From contig CAKTRJ010000008.1 of assembly GCA_934597345.1 (NCBI GenBank), forward strand, positions 1-64,000: DNA of 64,000 bases, read 5' to 3'. The notes below the pieces were generated by a model. That model worked only from the letters and a program-made list of their open reading frames with translations. It ran no database searches and was not told the DNA's origin. Each line of letters begins with the position of its first letter. Position 1 is the stretch's first letter. A program made the position numbers and the translations under genes. This DNA comes from an uncultured Oscillospiraceae bacterium (GTDB lineage: Bacteria > Bacillota > Clostridia > Oscillospirales > Oscillospiraceae). Shown one piece after another: positions 31,716 through 39,913 of this stretch.

Positions 31716-32636
31716 ATGGATATTTGGAAAGAGCTTCAGGACGAGGGTATCGACAAGGCGTTGCTGGACGAGATACGGCAGTTCCGCGCGTCGCATCCCG
31801 CCACGCCGGAGGCGGCGGCACGGATACCGGTACCGCGCTTTTTATACTACGGCAAGGAGATCTGGGAGAGCGCGGCGGCGGCGCTGCTGTGCGGCGAGCA
31901 TCTGCTGCTGGCAGGCCCCAAGGCCACCGGCAAGAACGTGCTGGCGGAGAATCTGGCCGCCGTGTTCGGCCGTCCCAACTGGGATGTGTCCATGTATGTG
32001 AACGTGGACGCCGCGTCCCTCATCGGCGCGGACACGCTGAAGGACGGCAAGGTGGTGTTCCGTGAGGGGCCTATCTGCCAGTGCGCCCGCATGGGCGGCT
32101 TCGGCGTGCTGGACGAGGTGAACATGGCGAAGAACGAGGCGCTGGCGGTACTGCATGCCACGCTGGACTTCCGCCACGTCATCGACGTACCCGGCTATGA
32201 GCGCATCGAGCTTGACCCCGCTACCCGCTTCATCGGCACCATGAACTATGGCTATGCCGGCACCCGCGAGCTGAACGAGGCGCTGGTGTCCCGCTTCGTG
32301 GTGCTGGATATGCCGGTCATTTCCGAGGAAAACCTACAGAAGCTGCTGCGCCGCGGCTTCCCCGGCCTGAGCGACAAGTGGATCCAGCAGTTTTCCGCCC
32401 TGTTCCGCGACCTGCGGCAGAAGTGCGACAACGGCGAGATCTCCACCAAGGCGCTGGATCTGCGGGGCCTTCTGTCGTCCCTGCACCTGATCGAAAAGGG
32501 CATCACCTCCGGCGAGGCGCTGAAGCTGGGCATCATCAACAAGGCCTTCGATCCCTTCGAGCGGCAGCTGGTGGCGGACGCGGTGTGGAGCCGCATCCCC
32601 AAGGACGCCGACCGGTCGAAGCTGTTTGGCAACTGA
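31716..32636 (+). CDS. MoxR-like AAA family ATPase
   Basis: This 306-residue AAA ATPase is of the MoxR/CobS-like group. Walker A is GPKATGKN (67-74), with Asn replacing the usual Thr/Ser after Lys. Walker B is FGVLDEVNMA, and IGTMNYGYAGTRELNEALVSRF corresponds to sensor 1 and the arginine finger. MoxR ATPases with VWA partners act as chaperones for complex or metal-cofactor assembly. AAGGGCGGT is best spaced to ATG 31716; in-frame ATGs at 31695 and 31710 are less likely. The stop lies 1 bp before the partner VWA gene. Confidence 0.9.
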   Translation: MDIWKELQDEGIDKALLDEIRQFRASHPATPEAAARIPVPRFLYYGKEIWESAAAALLCGEHLLLAGPKATGKNVLAENLAAVFGRPNWDVSMYVNVDAASLIGADTLKDGKVVFREGPICQCARMGGFGVLDEVNMAKNEALAVLHATLDFRHVIDVPGYERIELDPATRFIGTMNYGYAGTRELNEALVSRFVVLDMPVISEENLQKLLRRGFPGLSDKWIQQFSALFRDLRQKCDNGEISTKALDLRGLLSSLHLIEKGITSGEALKLGIINKAFDPFERQLVADAVWSRIPKDADRSKLFGN

Positions 32637-32637
32637 T

Positions 32638-34347
32638 ATGGACAGAGAAGATATCCAAAGCCGCCGCGCGGCCAATCAGGTGTGGAACGGCGCGGAGAAC
32701 TACGACGTGCGCCCGGAGTTTCAGGCCTACGATGCCGACGGCGAGGCCCAGCTCTACATGAATACCATCATCGGCCTTGTGTACCGGAGCTATCAATTCG
32801 ATAAATTCAAGCCCCTGTTCCACGCCTTTCAGCATCAGCAGAAGGGCGAGCTGTACAGCGACCTGTTCTGGCTGGGACTGGAGGGCGTGGCCTACGAAAA
32901 AGCGTTGGAAGAACGTCCCGTACTGGAGGAGCTGCGGCAGGAGTATGCCCGTCGGATGCTGGCCCAGTCCCACGCCGCCGATCCCCGCAGCGCGGAGGGT
33001 TTGCGGGCGGCGTGGTTCCGCCGGGTGCTGCATGAGCCACAGGAGGATGCCTGGCAGAAGGAAGTGCTGGACGCCCTGACCTTTGATCCCGCGTGGGACG
33101 AGCAGCAGCTGATGGACAAAATGGAAGCGCTGCTGTTCCGCTATTTCCAGCGCGCCCGCCGCAGCGTCACCGACCGGCAGTGGAGCATGTGGGTGGGGCG
33201 CTCCATCGGCGGCCGGGGCAGAAAGACCAGCCGTTTCGTGCGGCCCAACGCCCTGCGCCGTCTGGAGCAGTCCGGCGGCGGCCCCAACGAGGAGGAGACC
33301 GGGAAGAAGCGGCCCCACCCCTTGTCTTTTTTGCAGGGCAGGACACCGGAGCCCATCCTGCGGCGCTATGTGGAGGACTGCTTCGGCGTGTCCATGCTGA
33401 CGCCGCCGGAGCTGGCGCAGGTGGAGCGTGAGCTGTGCACCGGCGTGCATAAGAACTGCCGTCTCCACTTCACCAGGGGCGTTCCCGTCAAGCATGAGCT
33501 GAGCCGGGAGACTGCCTGGGATGTAGGCACCTTCCATCAGCAGCGGGAGAAAAACTGCGCCTACTATCAGGCCCATCTGGTGGAAAACAAGCTTATCATT
33601 GCCCAGCTGACCCAGAAGCTGCAGAATACCATCCTGTTGCAAAGCGACGTATCCACCAACCTGGCCCGCGCGGGACAGCTGTATGCCCCCGTGGTGTGGC
33701 GCAGCGCCGTGCTGGATGAGGAAAAGGTGTTCGTCCAGCGGCAGCAGAGCGAGCTGGGCGACCTGACGGTGGACATCCTGCTGGACGGCTCCGCCTCACA
33801 GAACCAGCAGCAGGAGAAGCTGTCCACTCAGGCGTATCTCATCGCGGAAAGTCTGGAGCGCTGCCGTATCCCCGTGCGGGTGACGGCCTTCTGCTCCGTC
33901 AGCGGCTGCACGGTGCTGCGTATCCTGCGGGATTATGACCAGACGGGGAAGAACGACGCTATCTTCGATTATGTGGCCGCCGGGTGGAACCGGGACGGTC
34001 TGGCCCTGCGGGCCATGGGATGGCTGATGCGGCGGGGCAGGGCCGACCACCGGCTGCTGATCATCCTGTCCGACGCCAGCCCCAACGATGACCAGCGCAT
34101 CCCCATCGGGGCGCTGCCCTTGGGCGGCTATGTATACAGCGGCAAGCGGGGCATCGAGGATACCGCCGCCGAGGCGGGCATCCTGCGGCATCAGGGCATC
34201 ACGCCGGTGTGTGTCTTTACCGGCAGCGACCTGGAGCTGGAGGGCGGCCGCAAGATCTACGGCAAGGCGCTGACCCGCATCCCGACCATCGGCTGGTTTG
34301 CCGACGCGGTCAGTAAGCTGATACAGGGACAGATACGACAGTTATAG
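32638..34347 (+). CDS. VWA domain protein, partner of the MoxR-like ATPase
   Basis: This 569-residue protein has a long N-terminal helical region (about 1-375), including a basic GRGRKTSRFVRPNALRRLE segment. A C-terminal von Willebrand A domain follows, with MIDAS DGSAS at 383-387 and downstream ILSDASPNDDQR. The arrangement resembles CobT/NorD-type partners of AAA ATPases: cytoplasmic, no signal peptide. With the ATPase it likely remodels or inserts a cofactor into an unknown client, and no client gene is adjacent. Start ATG 32638 is one base after the ATPase stop. Confidence 0.88.
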   Translation: MDREDIQSRRAANQVWNGAENYDVRPEFQAYDADGEAQLYMNTIIGLVYRSYQFDKFKPLFHAFQHQQKGELYSDLFWLGLEGVAYEKALEERPVLEELRQEYARRMLAQSHAADPRSAEGLRAAWFRRVLHEPQEDAWQKEVLDALTFDPAWDEQQLMDKMEALLFRYFQRARRSVTDRQWSMWVGRSIGGRGRKTSRFVRPNALRRLEQSGGGPNEEETGKKRPHPLSFLQGRTPEPILRRYVEDCFGVSMLTPPELAQVERELCTGVHKNCRLHFTRGVPVKHELSRETAWDVGTFHQQREKNCAYYQAHLVENKLIIAQLTQKLQNTILLQSDVSTNLARAGQLYAPVVWRSAVLDEEKVFVQRQQSELGDLTVDILLDGSASQNQQQEKLSTQAYLIAESLERCRIPVRVTAFCSVSGCTVLRILRDYDQTGKNDAIFDYVAAGWNRDGLALRAMGWLMRRGRADHRLLIILSDASPNDDQRIPIGALPLGGYVYSGKRGIEDTAAEAGILRHQGITPVCVFTGSDLELEGGRKIYGKALTRIPTIGWFADAVSKLIQGQIRQL

Positions 34348-34352
34348 GAAAC

Positions 34353-34384
34353 AAGAGGGGAAAACGCTTGCGTTTTCCCCTCTT
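34353..34384 (+). terminator. Terminator of the AAA/VWA operon
   Basis: Perfect 15-bp stem (34353-34367 / 34370-34384). The downstream amidohydrolase -35 box falls inside it. T-content after the stem is modest. Confidence 0.7.
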
Positions 34385-34396
34385 GCCCGCTATAAT
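34368..34396 (+). promoter_or_regulatory. Promoter of the amidohydrolase
   Basis: TTGCGT (34368-34373), 17-bp spacer, TATAAT (34391-34396). The -35 overlaps the preceding terminator hairpin. Confidence 0.72.
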
Positions 34397-34428
34397 CTTG
34401 ACTTAACTATCAGATGGGAGGCGTTGCC

Positions 34429-35724
34429 ATGTATAAGAATGAAAAACGGTATGCCCTGACCAACTGCGTGCTGCTGGACGGCACGGAGTATATGACGCCC
34501 CAGACCGGCAAGACCGTCTATATCAGCGGCAGCAGGATCGTGGATATCGGGGATGAGAGCCAGATCGCCGCGGGCTATGAGCGGGTAGACCTGAACGGCA
34601 AGTATCTGCTGCCGGGCCTCATCAACCTGCATGTGCATCTGCCCGCCTCCGGAAAGCCCCGGAAAAAGCCCTCCGACCCCAGAAAGCTGGTAAAGCTGAT
34701 CACCACCAACAGCGTCACCCGCGGCTTCGGCGTGAAGCTGTGCGAGGGCTACGCCAGAACGGAGCTGCTCAGCGGTGTGACCACCATCCGCACCGTGGGC
34801 GGCGTGGCGGATTTCGATACTATCATCCGGGATCAGGCGGCGGAGGGGAAGATCCTGTCGCCCCGTGTGGTGGCCTCCAACATGGCGGTGTCCGTTCCCG
34901 GCGGCCATATGGCCGGTTCGCTGGCCTATGAGGCCAAAACGCCGGAGGAGGCCGCCGCCTATGTGACCACCATCGCGGCGGAGAAGCCTGACCTTATCAA
35001 GTTGATGATCACCGGCGGCGTTATGGATGCCGAGGTGGTGGGTGAGCCGGGCGTGCTGCGGATGCAGCCGGAGCTGGTAAAGGCTGCCTGTGACTGCGCC
35101 CATGAGCTGGGCATGAAGGTGGCCGCCCATGTGGAGAGCCCGGAGGGTGTCCGCGTGGCGCTGGAAAACGGCGTGGACTCCATCGAGCACGGCGCGAAGC
35201 CCGACGGGGAGATCATGCGGCTTTTCCGGGAGCGGGGCGCGTTCCAGGTGTCCACCATCTCGCCCGCAGTGCCTTACGCCCTCTTTGACCGCGGTATCTC
35301 CCATGCCACCTACGAGCAGCAGGAGAACGGCAAGGTGGTGTTCGACGGCATCGTGGCGCTGGCAAAGGCGTGCCTTGCCGCCGGTATCCCCGTAGGATTG
35401 GGCACCGACACCGGATGTCCCTTCATCACCCATTATGACATGTGGCGGGAACTGTGCTACTTTGTGAAGTTCTGCGATGTGACACCGGTATTCGCCCTCC
35501 ACAGCGCTACGCTGCTGAACGCCCGGCTGGCGGGCATCGACCACCTGACCGGCTCCATCGAGAAGGGGAAGGCTGCCGACCTGATCGTCTGCGGGGAAAA
35601 CCCGCTGGAGGATCTGACGGCGCTGCGGAAGCTGGACATGGTTATCAAGGACGGCTGGCGCATCGACCACCCGGCTGTGAAAAAGCTGCCCCAGGTGGAG
35701 CGGGAACTGGACAAATTTCTGTAA
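34429..35724 (+). CDS. Amidohydrolase family protein (imidazolonepropionase-like)
   Basis: The 431-residue metal-dependent hydrolase has the beta-strand cap start, GKYLLPGLINLHVHLP (metal HxH), KLMITGG (candidate bridging Lys), AAHVESPEG, SIEHG and the Asp in LGTDTGCP. This is the set of an amidohydrolase-superfamily enzyme of the imidazolonepropionase/Xaa-Pro dipeptidase-like subgroup. The substrate is not evident. GGGAGGCGTTGCC precedes ATG 34429. Monocistronic by promoter and spacing. Confidence 0.92.
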   Translation: MYKNEKRYALTNCVLLDGTEYMTPQTGKTVYISGSRIVDIGDESQIAAGYERVDLNGKYLLPGLINLHVHLPASGKPRKKPSDPRKLVKLITTNSVTRGFGVKLCEGYARTELLSGVTTIRTVGGVADFDTIIRDQAAEGKILSPRVVASNMAVSVPGGHMAGSLAYEAKTPEEAAAYVTTIAAEKPDLIKLMITGGVMDAEVVGEPGVLRMQPELVKAACDCAHELGMKVAAHVESPEGVRVALENGVDSIEHGAKPDGEIMRLFRERGAFQVSTISPAVPYALFDRGISHATYEQQENGKVVFDGIVALAKACLAAGIPVGLGTDTGCPFITHYDMWRELCYFVKFCDVTPVFALHSATLLNARLAGIDHLTGSIEKGKAADLIVCGENPLEDLTALRKLDMVIKDGWRIDHPAVKKLPQVERELDKFL

Positions 35725-35747
35725 GATCATTTTCTGCAATTTCAGTG

Positions 35748-35776
35748 TTGAAAAATGCGGACTTTTGGGGTATACT
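35748..35776 (+). promoter_or_regulatory. Promoter of the DUF1858 gene
   Basis: TTGAAA (35748-35753), 17-bp spacer, TATACT (35771-35776). Confidence 0.78.
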
Positions 35777-35805
35777 ATCCTCAAATACTCTTGGAGGTCA
35801 AAAAC

Positions 35806-36015
35806 ATGATCGAAATTACCAAAGATACCATTATCGGTGATATTCTGGACATCGCGCCCCAGACGGCGCCCATCTTCCTCTCCATCGGCATGCATTGCCT
35901 GGGCTGCCCCTCTTCCCGCGGCGAGACCGTGGAGGAGGCTTGCGCCGTCCACGGTGTGGACGTTGACAAGCTGCTGGCCGTGGTCAACGAGGCTGCCAAC
36001 GGCAAGGCCGAGTAA
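35806..36015 (+). CDS. DUF1858 domain protein
   Basis: This 69-residue protein is one complete DUF1858 domain: ITKDTIIGDILDIAPQTAPIFLSIGMHCLGC-SS-GETVEEACAVHGVDVDKLL. The conserved CxxC (HCLGC) may be redox-active or bind metal. Stand-alone DUF1858 proteins are frequent in anaerobes and are proposed hybrid-cluster or disulfide partners, but the function is unproven. Strong RBS (TTGGAGGTCAAAAAC), own promoter and terminator. Confidence 0.94.
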   Translation: MIEITKDTIIGDILDIAPQTAPIFLSIGMHCLGCPSSRGETVEEACAVHGVDVDKLLAVVNEAANGKAE

Positions 36016-36030
36016 CTGACACGATCCAAT

Positions 36031-36062
36031 AAAACGCATACGGCGTGCCGTATGCGTTTTAT
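36031..36062 (+). terminator. Terminator of the DUF1858 gene
   Basis: 14-bp perfect stem 36031-36044 / 36047-36060 whose 3' end is TTTT. Confidence 0.85.
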
Positions 36063-36091
36063 CCTGTTTATGTATTGTTTACATTAAAGAG

Positions 36092-36781
36092 ATGAGAGAA
36101 TTGCAATTACAGCCCCGTCTGCAGCTGCTGGCGGATATGGTGCCGCCGGGCAGCCGCCTGGCCGATGTGGGAACAGATCACGGCTATATCCCCGTCTGGT
36201 TGCTGCAAAGAGGGCGCATTGCCGCCGCCATCGCGTCGGATATCGGCGCAGAGCCGCTGCAGCACGCCCGGCAGACGGCGGCGGAGTATGAGGTGACGGA
36301 CATCGATTTCCGTCTGTGTCCGGGCCTTGATGCCATCGCGCCGGAGGAGGCGGATACCATTGTCATTGCCGGTATGGGCGGCGAGACCATTCAGATGATT
36401 CTGGAAGCCGCGCCGTGGACGGCGAAAGGGGAGCATTTACTGCTGCTCCAACCCATGACGAAGGTGGAATACCTGCGGAAATGGCTGGTTGACAATGGGT
36501 ATTGCTTTACAGAGGAGCGGCTGGTTTTTGATAAAAACTACCGCTATCCGGTGTTTGCCGTCCGCGGCGGCGCGCAGCCGCCTCTGACGCTGACGCAGCA
36601 GTATGGCGGCGTCCTGCTGGACGGCGATCCTCTGTATGCCGATTATCTGGACGAGCGGATCGGCAAGCTGCAGAGGGCCGTGGACGGCCTGCGGCGGTCC
36701 GCAACACCGGAGAATTCCGAAAGGGCGGATTACCTGTCGGAGGTCTGCCAAGCACTGAGAGAAAAGAGGGAGACGCTGTGA
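36092..36781 (+). CDS. trmK: tRNA (adenine(22)-N1)-methyltransferase
   Basis: This 229-residue class I SAM methyltransferase makes m1A22 in tRNA. Family motifs: LADMVPPGSRLADVGTDHGYIPVWL, ASDIGAEPLQHA, DTIVIAGMGGETI, and LLLQPMTKVEYLRKWL. A C-terminal coiled-coil tail completes the usual length. No strong Shine-Dalgarno precedes ATG 36092, but the N-terminus matches the family. The GTGA overlap with the next gene makes a trmK-nif3 pair, common in Firmicutes. Confidence 0.95.
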   Translation: MRELQLQPRLQLLADMVPPGSRLADVGTDHGYIPVWLLQRGRIAAAIASDIGAEPLQHARQTAAEYEVTDIDFRLCPGLDAIAPEEADTIVIAGMGGETIQMILEAAPWTAKGEHLLLLQPMTKVEYLRKWLVDNGYCFTEERLVFDKNYRYPVFAVRGGAQPPLTLTQQYGGVLLDGDPLYADYLDERIGKLQRAVDGLRRSATPENSERADYLSEVCQALREKRETL

Positions 36782-37566
36782 CAAGAGTTTGCGATATCGA
36801 GAGCTTTCTGTACGGCTGGGCACCCCGTGAGCTCACCATGGCGTGGGACAACGTGGGCCTGCTGGTAGGCGACGGCGACGCGGAGGTGCGGAAGGTGCTG
36901 GTGGCGCTGGATGTGACGGAAGCGGTGGCGGCGGAGGCCGTGACCGTGGGCGCGGATCTGATCGTGGCCCACCATCCGCTGATGAACTGCGCATGGCACA
37001 AGGTGCAGCATGTGACCACCGGCGACGCCCAGGGCCGCACCATTACCACGCTGCTGAAAAACGGTGTGTCCGCCATCTGCATGCACACCAATCTGGACGC
37101 GGCGGAGGGCGGCGTCAACGATGTTCTGGCGGAAAAACTGGGCCTTCATGACACGAAGCCCCTGACGGACGAAAAAATTGGCCGGTTGGGGACGCTAAAT
37201 TGTGAAAAACCCCTTGTGGAGTTCCTGCAAGATGTGATAAAATATTTAGGCTGTAACGGCCTGCGATATGTGGACGGCGGCAAAGCGGTGCACCGCGTGG
37301 CGGTGGGCGGCGGCGCCTGCGGCGACTATATCGGTCAGGCCATCGCGCTGGGCTGCGACACCTTTGTGACCTCCGATCTCAGCTATCATGAGTTTCTGGA
37401 TACAAAGGCGCTGAACCTGATCGACGCGGGACATTTTCCCACAGAGAATGTGGTGTGTCCTGCGATTGCGGCGCGTCTGCAAGCGGCCTTTCCCGACATA
37501 ACCGTGGCCCTGTCAGCCACCCATGACCGAGAGATCATACAATATTGCATAAAGAAGGAGAAGTAA
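36778..37566 (+). CDS. Nif3-like dinuclear metal centre hexameric protein
   Basis: The 262-residue NIF3/YqfO family protein has VCDIESFLYGWAPRELTMAWDNVGLLVGD, ADLIVAHHPLMN (metal His pair), AICMHTNLDAAEGGVND, and the C-terminal metal segment GHFPTENVVCPAIAARLQ. It lacks the PII-like insert of longer YqfO, consistent with the short form. Start is GTG 36778 overlapping the trmK stop. Biochemical role is still debated (annotated as GTP cyclohydrolase I type 2 homologue). Confidence 0.94.
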   Translation: MTRVCDIESFLYGWAPRELTMAWDNVGLLVGDGDAEVRKVLVALDVTEAVAAEAVTVGADLIVAHHPLMNCAWHKVQHVTTGDAQGRTITTLLKNGVSAICMHTNLDAAEGGVNDVLAEKLGLHDTKPLTDEKIGRLGTLNCEKPLVEFLQDVIKYLGCNGLRYVDGGKAVHRVAVGGGACGDYIGQAIALGCDTFVTSDLSYHEFLDTKALNLIDAGHFPTENVVCPAIAARLQAAFPDITVALSATHDREIIQYCIKKEK

Positions 37567-37569
37567 ACT

Positions 37570-38304
37570 ATGTCCGGACATTCCAAGTGGCACAATATCC
37601 AAAAGACCAAGGGCGCGGCTGACGCCAAGCGCAGCGCTGCGTTCACCAAGATCGCCAAGGAGATCATCGTGGCCGTCAAGCAGGGCGGCAGCGGCGACCC
37701 CAATAATAACTCCCGTCTGGCTACCGTGGTGGCCAAGGCCAAGGCAGCCAACATGCCCAACGACAACATCAAGCGCACCATCGATAAGGCGCTGGGCGCC
37801 GGCAACACCGACAACTACGAGTCCGTCACCTATGAGGGCTACGGCCCCTGCGGCGTGGCCGTCATCGTGGAGGCGCTGACCGATAACCGCCAGCGTACCG
37901 CCCCTGAGATCCGTCACTATTTCGATAAGTTCGGCAAGGGCATGGGCGCCCAGGGCTGCGTCAGCTGGTCCTTCGACCGCAAGGGCGTCATCGTGATCAA
38001 CAACGAGGACGAGGAGCTGGACGAGGAAGCCGTTATGATGGACGCGCTGGAGGCCGGTGCCGAGGATGTGGAGGCCGACGGCCCCGTGTTCGAGGTCACT
38101 ACCGATCCCGACAGCTTCAACGATGTGGTCAAGGCGCTGGAGGAGAAGGGCTATTCCTTCGAGAGCGCGGAGATCGAGATGGTTCCCCAGAACTACATCA
38201 CCATGACCAGCGAGGACGATGTCCGCAGCATGGCCAAGCTTCTGGACATGCTGGAGGACAACGAGGACGTGCAGAACGTCTGGCATAACTGGCAGCAGGA
38301 CTGA
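37570..38304 (+). CDS. YebC/PmpR family transcriptional or translational regulator
   Basis: The 244-residue YebC-family protein starts MSGHSKWHNIQKTKGAADAKR and has GPCGVAVIVEALTDNRQRTAPEIRHYFDKFGK. FDRKGVIVI and an acidic second domain follow. Family members bind DNA as PmpR-like regulators, and recent work also ties them to ribosomes stalled on proline-rich motifs. The latter could matter here given the polyproline proteins at 3.3-4.0 kb. AAGGAGAAGTAAACT precedes the ATG. Ends at a strong terminator. Confidence 0.97.
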   Translation: MSGHSKWHNIQKTKGAADAKRSAAFTKIAKEIIVAVKQGGSGDPNNNSRLATVVAKAKAANMPNDNIKRTIDKALGAGNTDNYESVTYEGYGPCGVAVIVEALTDNRQRTAPEIRHYFDKFGKGMGAQGCVSWSFDRKGVIVINNEDEELDEEAVMMDALEAGAEDVEADGPVFEVTTDPDSFNDVVKALEEKGYSFESAEIEMVPQNYITMTSEDDVRSMAKLLDMLEDNEDVQNVWHNWQQD

Positions 38305-38325
38305 TAGAAGCAAGATAAAAGAGGA

Positions 38326-38356
38326 CCCCGAAACCCTCGGTTTCGGGGCTTTTTTT
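38326..38356 (+). terminator. Terminator of trmK-nif3-yebC
   Basis: CCCCGAAACC (38326-38335) / GGTTTCGGGG (38339-38348), then CTTTTTTT. Confidence 0.93.
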
Positions 38357-38359
38357 ACA

Positions 38360-38929
38360 TTATCGGTTCAGCTCCGGGAACGGCACGAACGATGCGGGCG
38401 GCATCGCGTGATCGCCCAGCGTTTTCTCCATCCACACCATGTTGTACCATGTGCCGAACTTGTAGCCGCAGTGGGGGAACCGGCCAACGATGGTATAGCC
38501 CAGATGGGTGTGGAAGGCCACGCTGTTGCCAGTCAGATGGGCATCATCGGTGTCGGGATAGGCGATGCAGGCGTAGAGACTCTGCACGTGCTGCGCACGG
38601 GAGACATCCTCCAGCGCCTGATACAGCCGCTTGCCCAGACCCCTGCCGCGAACGTCCTGCCGCAGATAGATGCTGGTCTCCACGGCCCAGCTGTAAGCGG
38701 CACGTTCGCCGAAGGGGCCGGTGTAGGCGTAGCCCAGAATTTCGCCGCTTTCCTCCGCCGCAAGATAGGGATAGCGCCGCAGGGTGTGGGCGATGCGGCC
38801 CCGGAACTCCTCCAGCGAGGGGACTTCGTACTCAAAAGTGATGGCGGTCTGCTCCACATAGGGGGCGTAGACGGCCAGCAGCGCCGCCGCGTCATCCAGG
38901 TTGGCGGTGCGGATGGTGATGGTATCCAT
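38360..38929 (-). CDS. GNAT acetyltransferase, phosphinothricin/methionine sulfoximine type
   Basis: The 189-residue GNAT enzyme resembles Pat/MddA acetyltransferases: IRTANLDDAAALLAVYAPYVEQTAITFEYEVPS, ILGYAYTGPFGERAAYSWAVETSIYL, and GRGLGKRLYQALED. HLGYTIVGRFPHCGYKFGTWYNMVWMEK follows. It probably acetylates amino-acid analogues such as methionine sulfoximine, which would protect glutamine synthetase; that link is speculative. Last gene of a three-gene minus-strand operon. Confidence 0.93.
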   Translation of the reverse strand: MDTITIRTANLDDAAALLAVYAPYVEQTAITFEYEVPSLEEFRGRIAHTLRRYPYLAAEESGEILGYAYTGPFGERAAYSWAVETSIYLRQDVRGRGLGKRLYQALEDVSRAQHVQSLYACIAYPDTDDAHLTGNSVAFHTHLGYTIVGRFPHCGYKFGTWYNMVWMEKTLGDHAMPPASFVPFPELNR

Positions 38930-38934
38930 GAAAT

Positions 38935-39252
38935 TTATGCCTTCTTTCGTTTCTTCGGGACGGGTGTGATGGGCTCCAGAACGGTGATAACCTGGGCGGT
39001 CAGCGCCGTGTCGTCGATATCCAGAATGTAGTGCTCCTTCGCACCCTCATAGGGGCAGCCCACGGCAGCGTCCGCCAGCAGCGCTGCCAGCTCAGGCAGC
39101 TTCTTGACGAATACCGTGTTGTCGCATACCGTCAACAGGGGCTTGTTGTTGACGTAGACCATATATTCACCGAACATCTTGCGATAGCGCACGTCGCCGC
39201 ACTCCGGCAGGCGCTCACAGACGTATTCCATATAATCCTGTGTAGTAGCCAT
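38935..39252 (-). CDS. TfoX/Sxy N-terminal domain protein
   Basis: The 105-residue protein is a stand-alone TfoX N-terminal domain: MEYVCERLPECGDVRYRKMFGEYMVYVNNKPLLTVCDNTVFVKK. It ends in a basic KKRKKA tail. In Proteobacteria TfoX/Sxy controls competence; the role of the single domain in Clostridia is unknown. It lies between two GNAT genes with gaps of 5 and 11 bp, clearly in one operon. Confidence 0.92.
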   Translation of the reverse strand: MATTQDYMEYVCERLPECGDVRYRKMFGEYMVYVNNKPLLTVCDNTVFVKKLPELAALLADAAVGCPYEGAKEHYILDIDDTALTAQVITVLEPITPVPKKRKKA

Positions 39253-39263
39253 AGGTTTGCTCC

Positions 39264-39749
39264 TTATAGATCGTATTGCATGAAGATAGTGGTCTCTATC
39301 GGGCTTTCGTTGTAGCAGCCGATCTCATAAAACCCCATCTCCCGGTACAGGCGGATGGCGGAATGCAGGAAGGGCAGCGTGTCCAGCAGTACATGCCGGT
39401 AGCCGATCTCGCGGGCATCGTCAAGGATGCGGCGGATCAGCGCCTCACCCATGCGGCGGCCCCGGAACTCCGGCCGGACGTACAGCCGCTTCAGCTCGCC
39501 CCGTTCTTCGTCCAGCTTCCGCAGGCCGATGCAGCCTGCTAAGCGGCCCTCCCAACAGGCCAGATACAGCCGCCCCTCCGGCATGCCGTATTTTTCCTCC
39601 GGACGCGCCAGCTCCTTTTCATAGTTTTGCAGGATCAGGTACTGCCGCACGGTCTCGTCCTGTTCCATCAGCATATTGGTGTACTCGGTGAACAGCGTGA
39701 CGATCTCATCACGATGGCCGTAGGCCGGGATCAGCTCCAGCTTCCGCAT
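39264..39749 (-). CDS. GNAT-family N-acetyltransferase
   Basis: The 161-residue GNAT enzyme has ELIPAYGHRDEIVTLFTEYTNML, ELKRLYVRPEFRGRRMGEALIRRIL (acetyl-CoA loop), and LLDTLPFLHSAIRLYREMGFYEIG-Y. It heads the operon GNAT-TfoX-GNAT. GGAGGCGATGCT precedes ATG 39749. Substrate unknown. Confidence 0.94.
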   Translation of the reverse strand: MRKLELIPAYGHRDEIVTLFTEYTNMLMEQDETVRQYLILQNYEKELARPEEKYGMPEGRLYLACWEGRLAGCIGLRKLDEERGELKRLYVRPEFRGRRMGEALIRRILDDAREIGYRHVLLDTLPFLHSAIRLYREMGFYEIGCYNESPIETTIFMQYDL

Positions 39750-39778
39750 AGCATCGCCTCCCTGGAAGGTTTTCTCCT

Positions 39779-39807
39779 ATTGTATCCCTGCTCGGCCTCC
39801 GACGCAA
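39779..39807 (-). promoter_or_regulatory. Promoter of the GNAT-TfoX-GNAT operon
   Basis: Minus strand TTGCGT (39802-39807), 17-bp spacer, TACAAT (39779-39784). Confidence 0.75.
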
Positions 39808-39852
39808 GCCTTTTTATGATGGCCGACAGGGTTTCGTTTTTACGGACGGGGG

Positions 39853-39881
39853 TTGTTTTGGCGTGAGCCGTATGCTATCAT
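39853..39881 (+). promoter_or_regulatory. Possible promoter of the frameshifted lipoprotein
   Basis: TTGTTT (39853-39858), 17-bp spacer, TATCAT (39876-39881). Confidence 0.5.
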
Positions 39882-39913
39882 AAAAACATACCGAACGGAG
39901 AGAGGGAGAAGCT

